Origin: Candidatus Gastranaerophilales bacterium
GTDB taxonomy: Bacteria; Cyanobacteriota; Vampirovibrionia; Gastranaerophilales; Gastranaerophilaceae
DNA length: 42,775 nucleotides
Reading direction: 5' to 3'
Assembly: GCA_944326535.1 (NCBI GenBank)
Contig: CALVEJ010000009.1
Span: 1-42,775 of the forward strand
In this document: positions 16,464 to 24,556 of the stretch, piece by piece
How positions within the stretch are numbered: position 1 is the first letter of the stretch
Layout: each line of letters opens with the position of its first letter
The notes under the pieces: generated by a model
What the model was told of the DNA's origin: nothing
What the model saw: the letters and a program-made list of their open reading frames with translations, nothing else
The model's database searches: none
Program-made: the position numbers and the translations under genes

Positions 16464-17428
16464 CGCAATATATTTTCAAATGCTTGTTTGTCAAAATATA
16501 CCGGACATTCTTTGCGAATTTTTTGCGCACAATCATACATTTCTTCAAAACTTAAGTCTAAAAATATGTTTGCATAATTAGGATGTATATCAAAAAGTCC
16601 TGATACAAAATAAGGTATATTGTATCCCCAGGTATATTTTTTATGTAAATATGTATAATATTTTTCTATTAGGCTTAAATATGTTGATACAGAGTAATTT
16701 TTAGAACCTTTTGCAGCCAGATATCCTGTTAGAATTTCAATAGGCAGATTGCCAGCGCAGCGTCCTATACCATATACAGATGCATCAACAATATCAACAC
16801 CACACTCAATAGCGCATATTGTGTTTGAAAATGCTTGTTGAAGGTTGTTGTGTGAATGAAATCCCAAATTTTCATAACCGCAATTTCTCAATTTTTCAAT
16901 AATTCTTTTTACATCAGACGGATACAAAGAGCCGAAACTGTCAGCAAAATATAAGGCTTTGAGCATCTTTTCAGCGTGATATTTCTTTAAAAGCTGATAA
17001 TGAGAATCTTCAAACCTTGATATTGCCATAAGGTTCAAAAACACTTCATACCCCATTTCAAATAGCTGCGAACAAACAGCAAAAGCTTCTTCTATTCTGT
17101 CGGGATACACAGCAACCCTTACAACGCTGACAGGAGTCTTTTCAGGATTATAATCAATAAAACTTTTTATATCAAATTTACCTATATCAACCATTACACA
17201 TAACTTGCAATTGGCATCTATAGATATAAGATTATTAAGCATTTCATCAGTACAATTATAAAACTTGCCTTTTATATCATTATTCTGAATATTTCTGTAT
17301 CCTATTTCAAAATAGTCAACACCTGACTTAACCGCAGTTTTATATGTTTCAGAAACAATTTCTCCCGTAAAATCCCAGTTATTTACATGCCCACCGTCTC
17401 TGATTGTACAATCCAGTATTTTAACCAT
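16460..17428 (-). CDS. DRE-TIM metallolyase / aldolase-like enzyme
   Basis: A TIM-barrel carbon-carbon lyase or condensing enzyme related to 4-hydroxy-2-oxovalerate aldolase and HMG-CoA lyase; specific substrate unknown. Motifs: KILDCTIRDGGHVNNWDF at the N-terminus (the R-D-G signature and first metal aspartate), MVDIGKF, FADSFGSLYP, the metal-binding H-x-H in LGFHSHNNLQ, and DASVYGIGRCAGNLP. I start at the ATG at 17428 (322 residues) with GGGAG upstream; this ATG lies inside the last codons of the LdpA-like gene (8-base overlap), so translation is coupled. An upstream in-frame ATG at 17494 would add 22 hydrophobic residues with no family support. No acetaldehyde dehydrogenase partner is present. 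Confidence 0.85.
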   Translation of the reverse strand: MVKILDCTIRDGGHVNNWDFTGEIVSETYKTAVKSGVDYFEIGYRNIQNNDIKGKFYNCTDEMLNNLISIDANCKLCVMVDIGKFDIKSFIDYNPEKTPVSVVRVAVYPDRIEEAFAVCSQLFEMGYEVFLNLMAISRFEDSHYQLLKKYHAEKMLKALYFADSFGSLYPSDVKRIIEKLRNCGYENLGFHSHNNLQQAFSNTICAIECGVDIVDASVYGIGRCAGNLPIEILTGYLAAKGSKNYSVSTYLSLIEKYYTYLHKKYTWGYNIPYFVSGLFDIHPNYANIFLDLSFEEMYDCAQKIRKECPVYFDKQAFENILR

Positions 17429-18401
17429 AAATTTCTCCCATATAAGAAAGAGACGTATCAACCAGCTGCTTAGCCTGAAAAAGAGCATTGTCAAAGACTT
17501 CCTTGTTTGTATAGAAATCGTCTCTAATTATAAATTCTCTGACAATTTTTCTTGCATAAGAGCCAATGGCAACACCGTGTGCATCTATATTACACATTTT
17601 TGCCAGCCGGGTTGTTTTCGAATTAGTTCCGCCCGAAAGCATTAAATATACAGGAAGTTTTTCATTTTGAAAAATTTCAGCAGCAGCAACTGCCTGCAAA
17701 GTTGTTTTGTAATCGTCATCCTGACCGCTCATAGGCGCACCGTCAGCTTGAATAATTGTTGTATAAGGTTTTCTGTTCAAAATCAATTTTCGTATTCTTT
17801 TTATCAATTGTTCATTGCCCAATTTGGAACGATCGATACAGATACTCAGCATACCGTCGTAGAGATGATTAATTATATTCCATTTCTCTTCTGTTTCAAA
17901 TTCATCACTGCCTGATGCGTGAAGCTCAATGCAGTCAATTCTTTTATCAATCAGCGGAGGAATTATTTTATTAAAGTCCTGTACTGTTGTCTTCATAGAT
18001 ATCGCATTACTACTGCAGGTTTTAATACAATTAGAACAGCCGATACATCGTTTTTTATCTATCTCAAAACAGCCGTTTTTATGTATAACAGCGTTATTTG
18101 GACAGTTTTTAATACACTCGCTGCAACCGCTGCATTTATCAGGCAGAATTTCCGCTTTACAGACATGAGGATCGCCTTGAATACCCAAACTGACACAAAT
18201 AAAACGATTTTGTTCACAACCTGATTTTTTTATTCCGTTTTTGGCTGCATCAACAATTTCCGGCTTAGCACACACATCAAACAATACTGCGCCTGCACGG
18301 GAATATAAAAAGACAAGTCTTTCAACTTCTCTGACATCCTCATTACCTGCAGCACAAACAAGTTTAAAACATTTTTTTTCGTTTAAAATATCATCCAACA
18401 T
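17421..18401 (-). CDS. ldpA: LdpA-like 4Fe-4S protein
   Basis: Resembles cyanobacterial LdpA, an iron-sulfur protein that conveys redox state to the circadian clock. 326 residues from the ATG at 18401. The start KCFKLVCAAGNEDVREVERL and the phrases LYSRAGAVLFDVCAKPEIV, VSLGIQGDPH, IDCIELHASG, TTIIQADGAPMSG, VYLMLSGGTNSKT and GVAIGSYARKIV follow the LdpA order as I remember it. Two ferredoxin motifs bind two 4Fe-4S clusters: C90/93/96/100 and C119/122/125/129. The C-terminal half looks like a TIM-barrel-like domain. A TTTACA-N16-TAATAT promoter at 18428-18455 supports this start over the ATG at 18443. There is no photosynthesis gene nearby, so its role here is probably a general redox or enzymatic one. 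It is coupled to the aldolase-like gene. Confidence 0.8.
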   Translation of the reverse strand: MLDDILNEKKCFKLVCAAGNEDVREVERLVFLYSRAGAVLFDVCAKPEIVDAAKNGIKKSGCEQNRFICVSLGIQGDPHVCKAEILPDKCSGCSECIKNCPNNAVIHKNGCFEIDKKRCIGCSNCIKTCSSNAISMKTTVQDFNKIIPPLIDKRIDCIELHASGSDEFETEEKWNIINHLYDGMLSICIDRSKLGNEQLIKRIRKLILNRKPYTTIIQADGAPMSGQDDDYKTTLQAVAAAEIFQNEKLPVYLMLSGGTNSKTTRLAKMCNIDAHGVAIGSYARKIVREFIIRDDFYTNKEVFDNALFQAKQLVDTSLSYMGEIYG

Positions 18402-18427
18402 AGCAAAAACCGCACTGTATAAAGCAT

Positions 18428-18455
18428 ATATTAGCATAAACAAAGTTTCTGTAAA
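18428..18455 (-). promoter_or_regulatory. Promoter of the LdpA-like/aldolase operon
   Basis: Minus strand: TTTACA (18450-18455), 16-base spacer, TAATAT (18428-18433), about 20 bases before the start point and ATG region at 18401. It overlaps the opposing ribE promoter. Confidence 0.6.
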
Positions 18456-18475
18456 AAGAATTTTTGTGATAAATT
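18447..18475 (+). promoter_or_regulatory. ribE promoter, probably leaderless
   Basis: TTCTGT (18447-18452), 17-base spacer, TAAATT (18470-18475), then exactly 6 bases to the ATG. The hexamers are weak, but no ribosome site precedes ribE and the spacing equals that of other leaderless candidates here. Confidence 0.45.
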
Positions 18476-18481
18476 ATTCAT

Positions 18482-19123
18482 ATGTTTACAGGACTTATTG
18501 AAGAAGTAGGACAAATTGAAGATATAAAGTACTCAGATAATGCACTTTATATCAAAATTAAAGCTGAAAAAGTATTAGATGGTATAAAAATTGGTGATAG
18601 TATAGCAATAAACGGAGCCTGCCAAACTGTAACAGAATTTACTGACAGAGATTTTACCGTTTTTTCATCAGCTGAGACTGTTAAAGTTACAAATTTCTCT
18701 TCGTTAAAAAAAGGTCAATACGTAAATCTCGAAAGAGCAATGCTATTGTCTCAAAGACTGGACGGACACATTGTGAGCGGGCATGTTGACGGTGTTGCTT
18801 ATATTGATAAAATAGAAAAATTTGCAGAAAATACAGAAATACATTTCACAACAGAAAAACAAATCTCTAATCAAATTGTAAAAAAAGGCTCTGTAACTAT
18901 AAACGGAATAAGTCTTACTGTAGCTGATGTTGCAGACTCAAAATTCAAAGTTGCCGTTATCCCGCATACATTAAAAAACACAAACTTAAACTGCCTGAAA
19001 ATAGGCGACACAGTCAACATTGAGACCGATATTATTGCAAAATATGTTGAAAAATATTTATCATCGAACCATAATAATACCAGTATAGATATGAATTTTT
19101 TAGAAAGAAACGGATTTCTTTAA
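18482..19123 (+). CDS. ribE: Riboflavin synthase alpha subunit
   Basis: Dismutates two 6,7-dimethyl-8-ribityllumazine to riboflavin plus a pyrimidinedione. 213 residues with the universal start MFTGLIEEVGQI and two lumazine-binding barrels: the first has DSIAINGACQTVTEF and FSSAETVKVTNF; the second begins near GHIVSGHVDGVA and has GSVTINGISLTVADV. The C-terminal ERNGFL is a short extension. It shares one base with ribBA (TAATG). There is only a short gap to the divergent LdpA-like gene, so no FMN riboswitch fits. ribD and ribH are not in the window. Confidence 0.95.
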   Translation: MFTGLIEEVGQIEDIKYSDNALYIKIKAEKVLDGIKIGDSIAINGACQTVTEFTDRDFTVFSSAETVKVTNFSSLKKGQYVNLERAMLLSQRLDGHIVSGHVDGVAYIDKIEKFAENTEIHFTTEKQISNQIVKKGSVTINGISLTVADVADSKFKVAVIPHTLKNTNLNCLKIGDTVNIETDIIAKYVEKYLSSNHNNTSIDMNFLERNGFL

Positions 19124-20421
19124 TGTCATTAATCGAAACTATTAAACAAAATATAAATAATGTCTTTTCGGAAGATAACAGCAAAAATTGCTTTGACAGC
19201 ATAGAAGAAGCAATTGAAGGAATAAAAAAAGGTGGAATGATTATAATTGCCGATGACGAAGCAAGAGAAAACGAAGGCGATTTGATTTGTGCTGCAGAAT
19301 TTGCAACTCCGGAAAATGTAAATTTTATGATTAAAGAAGCAAAAGGTGTACTTTGTGCACCGATTAGTGCTGACAGAGCAAAAAAACTCGGTCTTGACTT
19401 TATGGTCAAAAACAATACGGACATAAAGGGCACTGCTTTTACACAAAGTATTGATGCCGATCCAAAATACGGTGTCACAACAGGTGTATCAGCTATCGAC
19501 CGCTCTATTACTCTTAAGCTTATTGCAGATGAAAAATCATCTCCTGTAGATTTCAGACAGCCGGGACATATATTTCCTCTTATTGCAAAAAAAGGCGGTG
19601 TATTGGAAAGAGTCGGGCACACGGAAGCTGCAGTTGATATATGCAAACTTGCAGGTTTAAAAGATGCCGGTGTTTGTTGTGAAATAGTAAACGAAGACGG
19701 AACAATGGCAAGACGTGACGACTTGAGAAAATTTGCTGACAAGCACAATCTAAAGTTTGTTACTGTTGCACAGCTCATTGCATACAGACTTAAAAATGAA
19801 AAATTGATGATAAGAGAGGCTGAGGTCAATCTGCCTACTGCATTCGGAACATTCAGACTAATCGGTTACAGACATGCTCTAACAGGACAGGAACACGTAG
19901 CATTGCTTAAAGATGACGGCAGTGACAAGATACCTCTTGTCAGAATGCACAGTATCTGCCTCACCGGAGATACATTCCACAGCCTGAGATGTGACTGTAA
20001 CAGCCAGCTCCAAAACTCCATGAAAATGATTGATGAGTACGGCAAAGGAGCAGTTGTATATTTGATGAACCATGAAGGCAGAGGCATAGGTATTGTGAAT
20101 AAAATTAAAGCCTATGCACTTCAAGACCAGGGTGAAGACACTATTCAAGCCAATCTGTCACTGGGCTTTAATTCGGATTTGAGAGATTATGGCGACGGAG
20201 CTCAAATATTGCTGGATCTCGGTTTTAAAAAGTTTAAGCTGATAACCAATAATCCTCAAAAAATTGTAGGACTGGAGGGCTACGGGCTTGAAATAGCAGA
20301 GAGGGTTCATGTTGACTCTGAATGCACAAAATACAATTACAGATATCTATGTACCAAAGCAAACAAAATGCATCACCTGCTTGAGATAGATATGAAAAAA
20401 ACACAACTGGAGCAAAAATAA
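19123..20421 (+). CDS. ribBA: Bifunctional 3,4-dihydroxy-2-butanone-4-phosphate synthase / GTP cyclohydrolase II
   Basis: Supplies both precursors of riboflavin. Residues ~20-230 are the RibB domain (IIADDEARENEGDLI, TGVSAIDRSIT, HIFPLIAKKGGVLERVGHTE). Residues ~235-432 are the RibA domain with zinc cysteines in CLTGDTFHSLRCDCNSQLQ and the GTP-binding NHEGRGIGIVNKIKAYALQ block, followed by ANLSLGFNSDLRDY. 432 residues fits the fused enzyme, plus a ~20-residue N-terminal leader. It overlaps ribE and the GNAT gene by one base each, forming a coupled three-gene operon. Confidence 0.96.
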   Translation: MSLIETIKQNINNVFSEDNSKNCFDSIEEAIEGIKKGGMIIIADDEARENEGDLICAAEFATPENVNFMIKEAKGVLCAPISADRAKKLGLDFMVKNNTDIKGTAFTQSIDADPKYGVTTGVSAIDRSITLKLIADEKSSPVDFRQPGHIFPLIAKKGGVLERVGHTEAAVDICKLAGLKDAGVCCEIVNEDGTMARRDDLRKFADKHNLKFVTVAQLIAYRLKNEKLMIREAEVNLPTAFGTFRLIGYRHALTGQEHVALLKDDGSDKIPLVRMHSICLTGDTFHSLRCDCNSQLQNSMKMIDEYGKGAVVYLMNHEGRGIGIVNKIKAYALQDQGEDTIQANLSLGFNSDLRDYGDGAQILLDLGFKKFKLITNNPQKIVGLEGYGLEIAERVHVDSECTKYNYRYLCTKANKMHHLLEIDMKKTQLEQK

Positions 20422-21401
20422 TGACACAAACTTTGCAATATAATGTTCAGGAGTATTCTGACGAACAAAAAAATATATTTATGGGTCTGTACAATGACTT
20501 TAAAACCAAAGCTTACTCAGAATACAAATTTGAGCTGGAGCCATTGGATTATGATGATTTTACAGCAAGCGTAAACGAAGGCTTGATTAAATGTCTTATT
20601 CTATTTGAAGACTCCATTCCTACTGCTTTTATGGTTTACACTACAGAAATCAGCGAAGCGCTTGAATTAAACATTATACACTGTATTGGTGATGAAAACA
20701 GAAACTCAAAAAGAAAAATCTTGATGGAAAAATTTCTTGAACTCAATAAAGATATTCTGAAAGAAAAAATTGTCACCTATCCAATGCTCGGTACACAGGA
20801 AGAGTTCACACCGGAGATTACAAATTTTGGTTTCAAACTCGTAGGATTGTCTGTAGAGCGTTTTTACTTTGAAAATAATACCTCAAGAGATATTTTTAAA
20901 AACTACAAACCGCTACCGCTGCCGGAAGGGTATAAAATTACTGGTTGGGAATCAAAATATAAAGAGGATATGGTAGATGTAATTAATACGGCTTTTGCAA
21001 AGACATCAGATGCTCTTTTTGACCCGAGATTTTTAACCAAAGAAGGCAGCCAAGACATTCTGGAAAAAATTACAAATAACATATACGGCAAATTTTTACC
21101 CGATTGCACGAGTGTTCTTCTATACAAAGATAAACCTGTCGGTATTTGTTTTACAAATATAACAGCAGGTAGAATAGCAAATATACCTCTCATTGGTATG
21201 GGTAAAGAACACTGTTCAAAAGGATTGGGGCTTTCTCTTTTGCATTCAAGCATGAAAAAGCTTTTGTCTTATTACGGAAATACATTGTCAGAAGTCAATG
21301 CAAGTACAGAAACAGACAACTACCCTGCATTAAAAATGTACAGACGACTTGGATTTAAAGAAGATTACTACTATCCTCAGGCATACAAGCCTGTTGAATA
21401 A
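20421..21401 (+). CDS. GNAT-family N-acetyltransferase in the riboflavin operon
   Basis: 326 residues. The C-terminal ~150 residues hold a recognisable GNAT fold with the acetyl-CoA loop (GMGKEHCSKGLGLSLLHS) and the end motif NASTETDNYPALKMYRRLGF. The N-terminal half (EYKFELEPLDYDDFTASVNE ... FMVYTTEISEALELNIIHCI) looks like a second, degenerate GNAT domain, so this may be a tandem-GNAT protein. The substrate is unknown. Start and ribBA stop share one base, so it is co-translated with the riboflavin genes; whether it acts on a flavin-related molecule is open. It ends at a bidirectional terminator. Confidence 0.82.
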   Translation: MTQTLQYNVQEYSDEQKNIFMGLYNDFKTKAYSEYKFELEPLDYDDFTASVNEGLIKCLILFEDSIPTAFMVYTTEISEALELNIIHCIGDENRNSKRKILMEKFLELNKDILKEKIVTYPMLGTQEEFTPEITNFGFKLVGLSVERFYFENNTSRDIFKNYKPLPLPEGYKITGWESKYKEDMVDVINTAFAKTSDALFDPRFLTKEGSQDILEKITNNIYGKFLPDCTSVLLYKDKPVGICFTNITAGRIANIPLIGMGKEHCSKGLGLSLLHSSMKKLLSYYGNTLSEVNASTETDNYPALKMYRRLGFKEDYYYPQAYKPVE

Positions 21402-21419
21402 ACTTTATAAAACAAATAA

Positions 21420-21459
21420 AAAAAAGAGGTCTTCAAATTATAATGAAGACATCTTTTTT
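21420..21459. terminator. Bidirectional terminator between GNAT and the 461-residue protein gene
   Basis: A 16-position stem with one mismatch (A-run plus GAGGTCTTCA, loop AATTATAA, TGAAGACATC plus T-run) gives U tracts on both strands. It lies exactly between two convergent stop codons. Confidence 0.88.
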
Positions 21460-21460
21460 A

Positions 21461-22846
21461 TTATGCAATTCTTCCTTTAAAGCTTTTTTCAAGCTGTCTT
21501 TCAATCTCTGCCTGAACATGAAAATCTTTGTTTCCGTTTTGTTGTTTTGCTCTGTACTTCATCATAGAATAAGGAACAATCAAACCGAGGAACAAACATG
21601 TAATTCCCATATTTGCTGCTACTGAACCGATTTTCATATTTCTGCACTTTTTCAAGAATTCAGCAATAGCCTTTTCACCTTTTGGTGCACTATCAGCAAG
21701 TTTTTTAACATTATTTGCAAAAGCCTGTACATCATCAGCGTTTATGTATTGATGAGGATCTATTATACCGGTATCTTTTGCTTTACCTGCAAGCTTTTCA
21801 AGCCAGCTGCCTTCTTTGATAGTTTTAATTAAACCTGATTTTTTAGCTGCTTTAATTACTGTATTGTCAGCAGAAGATTTGTTTGAATTATAAATAAATT
21901 CAAACAGTTTTTTCTTGTCTGATGCCAAATCAGTGACAGCTTTTACATCATCATAAACTTTGCCTGAGCTGATAGCATCTTTCATATAGTCAGAAGAAAG
22001 CACCTCTGCATGAAGGTCTATCGGTTTCTTAAAGAATTTTTCGCTTACTTTTTCAATACCCTTTTGTATGTATCTGCCCGCAACATACATAAAGAACAAC
22101 AAACTGCCTTCTTTTATAGCAGTTTCGGCAAGTTCAGTTTTTGTTCTGGAATTTACAAGTCTTTCACCGGTAATACCGGCATCAACAATAAAAAGGTTTT
22201 TCACAGGATCAAACATAAATCCCTGCAAAACAGAGCCAACACCTTTAAAAGAAGGAGTTTTAGAAGGTTTCTTTTCAGCTTTGTATTCATTTACTGAAAA
22301 GGCTTTAAAAGCAGGACTTTTTGCAACATTATTGTTGTAAAAATGCTGTTCTGATTTTTTAGCCCAGAACTGTTTTTCTATTTCTTTTTTTGTATAGTGC
22401 TGCTTAACTTTTACAAGTGTAAAGAAAGATGCAAGAGTCAACGCCGTAGCAGTAACAAACTTGCCTATAAACAAACCTTTTGTTTTGGAAGAAAACTTGG
22501 CAGCTTTTTCCAATGATTGAGCTATTGATTTATTTTCAAGGGATGCTGCATATTTTTTTGCAACTTCTAGCTGCTGAGCATCATTCAAAAGTCTGACATC
22601 GATGTCAGGATTAATTTTTGCTATTTTGTAAACAGAGTTATCAATAGCCCATTTAAAAAACGGTAAGCCTCCCATCCAGATAGCCTGGGTACCGAATTCG
22701 TCGATAAATCTGTCTTTTGCTTCTATTTTTCCGCCGGCATTGTATGAAAAAGCTGTCATACCGGTGCTGTTAACTATATCTTTTGTAAATAACGGCAATA
22801 ATGAAGAATGATCGCCAAATGCTGTAGTGAGTTTGTTAATTAACAT
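21461..22846 (-). CDS. Lineage-specific membrane protein, 461 residues
   Basis: No characterised family recognised. The N-terminus MLINKLTTAFGDHSSLLPLF, then NSTGMTAFSYNAGGKIEAKD and FGTQAIWMGGLPFFKWAIDN, looks strongly constrained. Probable membrane segments: ~KFVTATALTLASFFTLVKV (130-150), EGSLLFFMYVAGRYI (~250-265) and IGSVAANMGITCLFLGLIVP near the C-terminus. Between them are lysine-rich soluble stretches. There is no cleavable signal peptide. AAAGGA lies seven bases before the ATG at 22846. A 26-codon ORF with its own ribosome site ends 28 bases upstream and may be its leader. The gene ends at a strong bidirectional terminator. An envelope role is likely, but no function can be assigned. 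Confidence 0.82.
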   Translation of the reverse strand: MLINKLTTAFGDHSSLLPLFTKDIVNSTGMTAFSYNAGGKIEAKDRFIDEFGTQAIWMGGLPFFKWAIDNSVYKIAKINPDIDVRLLNDAQQLEVAKKYAASLENKSIAQSLEKAAKFSSKTKGLFIGKFVTATALTLASFFTLVKVKQHYTKKEIEKQFWAKKSEQHFYNNNVAKSPAFKAFSVNEYKAEKKPSKTPSFKGVGSVLQGFMFDPVKNLFIVDAGITGERLVNSRTKTELAETAIKEGSLLFFMYVAGRYIQKGIEKVSEKFFKKPIDLHAEVLSSDYMKDAISSGKVYDDVKAVTDLASDKKKLFEFIYNSNKSSADNTVIKAAKKSGLIKTIKEGSWLEKLAGKAKDTGIIDPHQYINADDVQAFANNVKKLADSAPKGEKAIAEFLKKCRNMKIGSVAANMGITCLFLGLIVPYSMMKYRAKQQNGNKDFHVQAEIERQLEKSFKGRIA

Positions 22847-22874
22847 CTAAAAATCCTTTATACACAGGGGTATA

Positions 22875-22955
22875 TTATAGACCCCATACCAAGTTCATAA
22901 CTAATACAATTTTTCCGTTTTTCCTTGATTGTGTATTTCGTCGGTTATTAAACAT
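22875..22955 (-). CDS. 26-residue small protein or leader peptide
   Basis: Minus-strand ATG at 22955, preceded by AAGGAG with seven-base spacing, reads 26 codons to a TAA at 22875-22877. The product is basic at the N-terminus (MFNNRRNTQSRKNGK) and hydrophobic at the end (IVLVMNLVWGL). Its last codons lie in a 5-bp GGGGT/ACCCC hairpin (22867-22885) located just ahead of the ribosome site of the 461-residue gene. That arrangement suggests a translated leader controlling the downstream gene, or a tiny membrane-binding protein. Evidence is the ribosome site and position only. Confidence 0.5.
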   Translation of the reverse strand: MFNNRRNTQSRKNGKIVLVMNLVWGL

Positions 22956-23064
22956 TTGATTTCTCCTTAGTTTGTATGTTTTTTTAATGTATATGAAGAA
23001 CAATTTGTGCTAAACATAAGCTGCAATTTTATAATTTGTAACAATATTTTTGAATTTTTGAAGA

Positions 23065-23096
23065 CAAAAAAGCCTTCCGAATTTATCAGAAGACTT
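23065..23096 (-). terminator. Terminator-like hairpin, minus strand
   Basis: Minus strand AAGTCTTCT (23088-23096), 9-base loop, GGAAGGCTT (23070-23078), a 9-bp stem with two G-U pairs, then six T. No gene is obviously terminated by it, which suggests a short non-coding transcript from 23100-23170. Confidence 0.55.
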
Positions 23097-23161
23097 CACA
23101 AATTCTTACTCTATGCTCATGCAGAACTACTGCAATCTTTTCAAAAATATTGCGAAGACTT
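23065..23161 (-). ncRNA. Candidate small RNA
   Basis: A minus-strand -10-like TATACT (23168-23173) is followed by ~97 bases that contain an 11-bp-class hairpin (23132-23153, one internal mismatch), TGCAG/CTGCA (23120-23134) and the terminator at 23065-23096. The nonamer GAAGTCTTC occurs at both ends. The -35 is poor, so this is only a suggestion. Confidence 0.22.
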
Positions 23162-23367
23162 CTAGTTAGTATAAAATTGTCGTTTTTGATATTTTCTGAT
23201 TCTCATTTTTGCAATCCTAAAATACAAAACATTATTCTTCAACATGACAATAATTGCACAAACAAAAAACTTTGTCCAGTGTTTTATTACACGAGTAGGA
23301 GATGTTATTTAAATCAATATAAAAATATGATAAAATACTTGAGTTGTATTACAAAAAGGAGAGAAGA

Positions 23368-24396
23368 ATGGCTCACGAATTAAAGGTTTTTATGGATAGT
23401 GATATAGACAAAAGCAAAATTTTAAACAAAAAAGTTGCAATAATCGGATACGGCTCTCAGGGATACGGTCAATCTACGAACCTCAAAGACAGCGGTGTTG
23501 ATGTAGTTGTCGGTGTCAGACCTGATGGACCTTCTGCAAAAAAAGCTGAAGCGGAAGGTTTGAAAGTTATGACCATTGAAGATGCAGTAAAATGGGCAGA
23601 CTTAATTCAAATATTGATACCTGATGAAGTTCAGGCAAAAGTTTATGAAGAAAAAATCAAACCAAATCTCAGAGCCGGTCAATACCTGATGTTTGCACAC
23701 GGGTTCAATATTCACTTTAAAAAGATTGTTCCGCCTGCTGATGTTAATGTATTAATGGTTGCACCTAAAGGACCCGGTCACACAGTCAGAAGCGAATACT
23801 TGCTCGGTAAGGGCGTACCCTCTTTGATTGCTGTATACCAGGATCCGTCAGGGGACTCAAAAGAGGTGGCTCTTGCATATGCTTCAGCAATTGGAGCAGG
23901 AAGAGCAGGTATTTATGAAACAACGTTTAAAGAAGAAACGGAAACTGATCTCTTTGGTGAACAGGCAGTACTGTGCGGCGGACTTTCAGCTTTGATAACT
24001 GCAGGTTTTGAAGTTCTTGTCGAAGCCGGTTACTCGCCTTATATGGCATATTTTGAATGCTTGCATGAAATGAAACTCATTGTTGATCTGATAAATCAAG
24101 GTGGTATCTCAGATATGAGATATTCTATTTCTAATACAGCTCAATGGGGTGACATGATAATAGGTCCGAGAATTATCACACCTACAGTAAAGGAAGAAAT
24201 GAAAAAAGTTCTTGCTGAAATTCAAAGCGGTAAATTCGCTGATGAATGGATGGCAGAGTGCGCTTCAGGAATGAAGAAGTTTAAAGAACTGGCAAAACAA
24301 GGTGAAGAACACCAGATTGAGGTAGTAGGCAGAGAACTACGCTCAAAATTTGCTTGGAAAGATAATGACAAAATCATAGACAGAAACAAAAACTAA
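23368..24396 (+). CDS. ilvC: Ketol-acid reductoisomerase (class I)
   Basis: Isomerises and reduces acetolactate or acetohydroxybutyrate with NAD(P)H in branched-chain amino acid synthesis. The Rossmann motif [20 protein letters not shown] is followed by the cofactor-specificity loop [13 protein letters not shown]. The C-terminal knotted domain has [43 protein letters not shown] and [20 protein letters not shown] (acidic metal ligands). 342 residues is class I length. I start at the ATG at 23368, which has GGAG at 23358-23361; an in-frame TTG at 23344 lacks support. It ends at a perfect terminator, so is monocistronic; ilvB/N/D are elsewhere. Confidence 0.96.
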   Translation: MAHELKVFMDSDIDKSKILNKKVAIIGYGSQGYGQSTNLKDSGVDVVVGVRPDGPSAKKAEAEGLKVMTIEDAVKWADLIQILIPDEVQAKVYEEKIKPNLRAGQYLMFAHGFNIHFKKIVPPADVNVLMVAPKGPGHTVRSEYLLGKGVPSLIAVYQDPSGDSKEVALAYASAIGAGRAGIYETTFKEETETDLFGEQAVLCGGLSALITAGFEVLVEAGYSPYMAYFECLHEMKLIVDLINQGGISDMRYSISNTAQWGDMIIGPRIITPTVKEEMKKVLAEIQSGKFADEWMAECASGMKKFKELAKQGEEHQIEVVGRELRSKFAWKDNDKIIDRNKN

Positions 24397-24421
24397 ATAT
24401 CTCATAGATATTAAATAGGCT

Positions 24422-24452
24422 AAAAGGCTGCAAAAATATTGCAGCCTTTTTT
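24422..24452 (+). terminator. ilvC terminator
   Basis: Perfect 12-bp stem AAAAGGCTGCAA (24422-24433), loop AAATA, TTGCAGCCTTTT (24439-24450), then T's, 26 bases after the ilvC stop. Confidence 0.93.
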
Positions 24453-24556
24453 CTTGACTTTTATTGATAAATCATTAATCCAATACCGTGTGAAAGCATC
24501 AGTGTCAACTTAAATTGTAAATTTTTTGTAACATTAGAATCAAAATTCCTAAAGTT

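Larger units (their letters stand above)
22956..23367. other. Intergenic stretch with hairpins, no convincing larger gene
   Basis: 412 bases between the small ORF and ilvC. It holds a minus-strand terminator-like hairpin (23065-23096) and two further inverted repeats (23120-23134; 23132-23153). Upstream of the ilvC ribosome site there is an A/T-rich -10-like TAAAAT (23331-23336). A minus-strand frame of 26 codons (start near 23249) has only a weak ribosome site. No tRNA, T-box or attenuator preceding ilvC is evident. Confidence 0.5.

Noticed and set aside
18402-18481. FMN riboswitch upstream of ribE
   Set aside because: Only 80 bases separate the divergent genes and they hold two promoters; no conserved RFN-type structure fits.
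19032-19829. Long minus-strand open frame antisense to ribE/ribBA
   Set aside because: It lies opposite a fully motif-supported enzyme in a fixed frame relation; its composition (S, F, I rich) is that of a shadow frame and no ribosome site was seen.
23184-23260. Minus-strand 26-codon frame in the ilvC upstream region
   Set aside because: Only a weak ribosome site and no recognisable product; more likely chance in AT-rich DNA.
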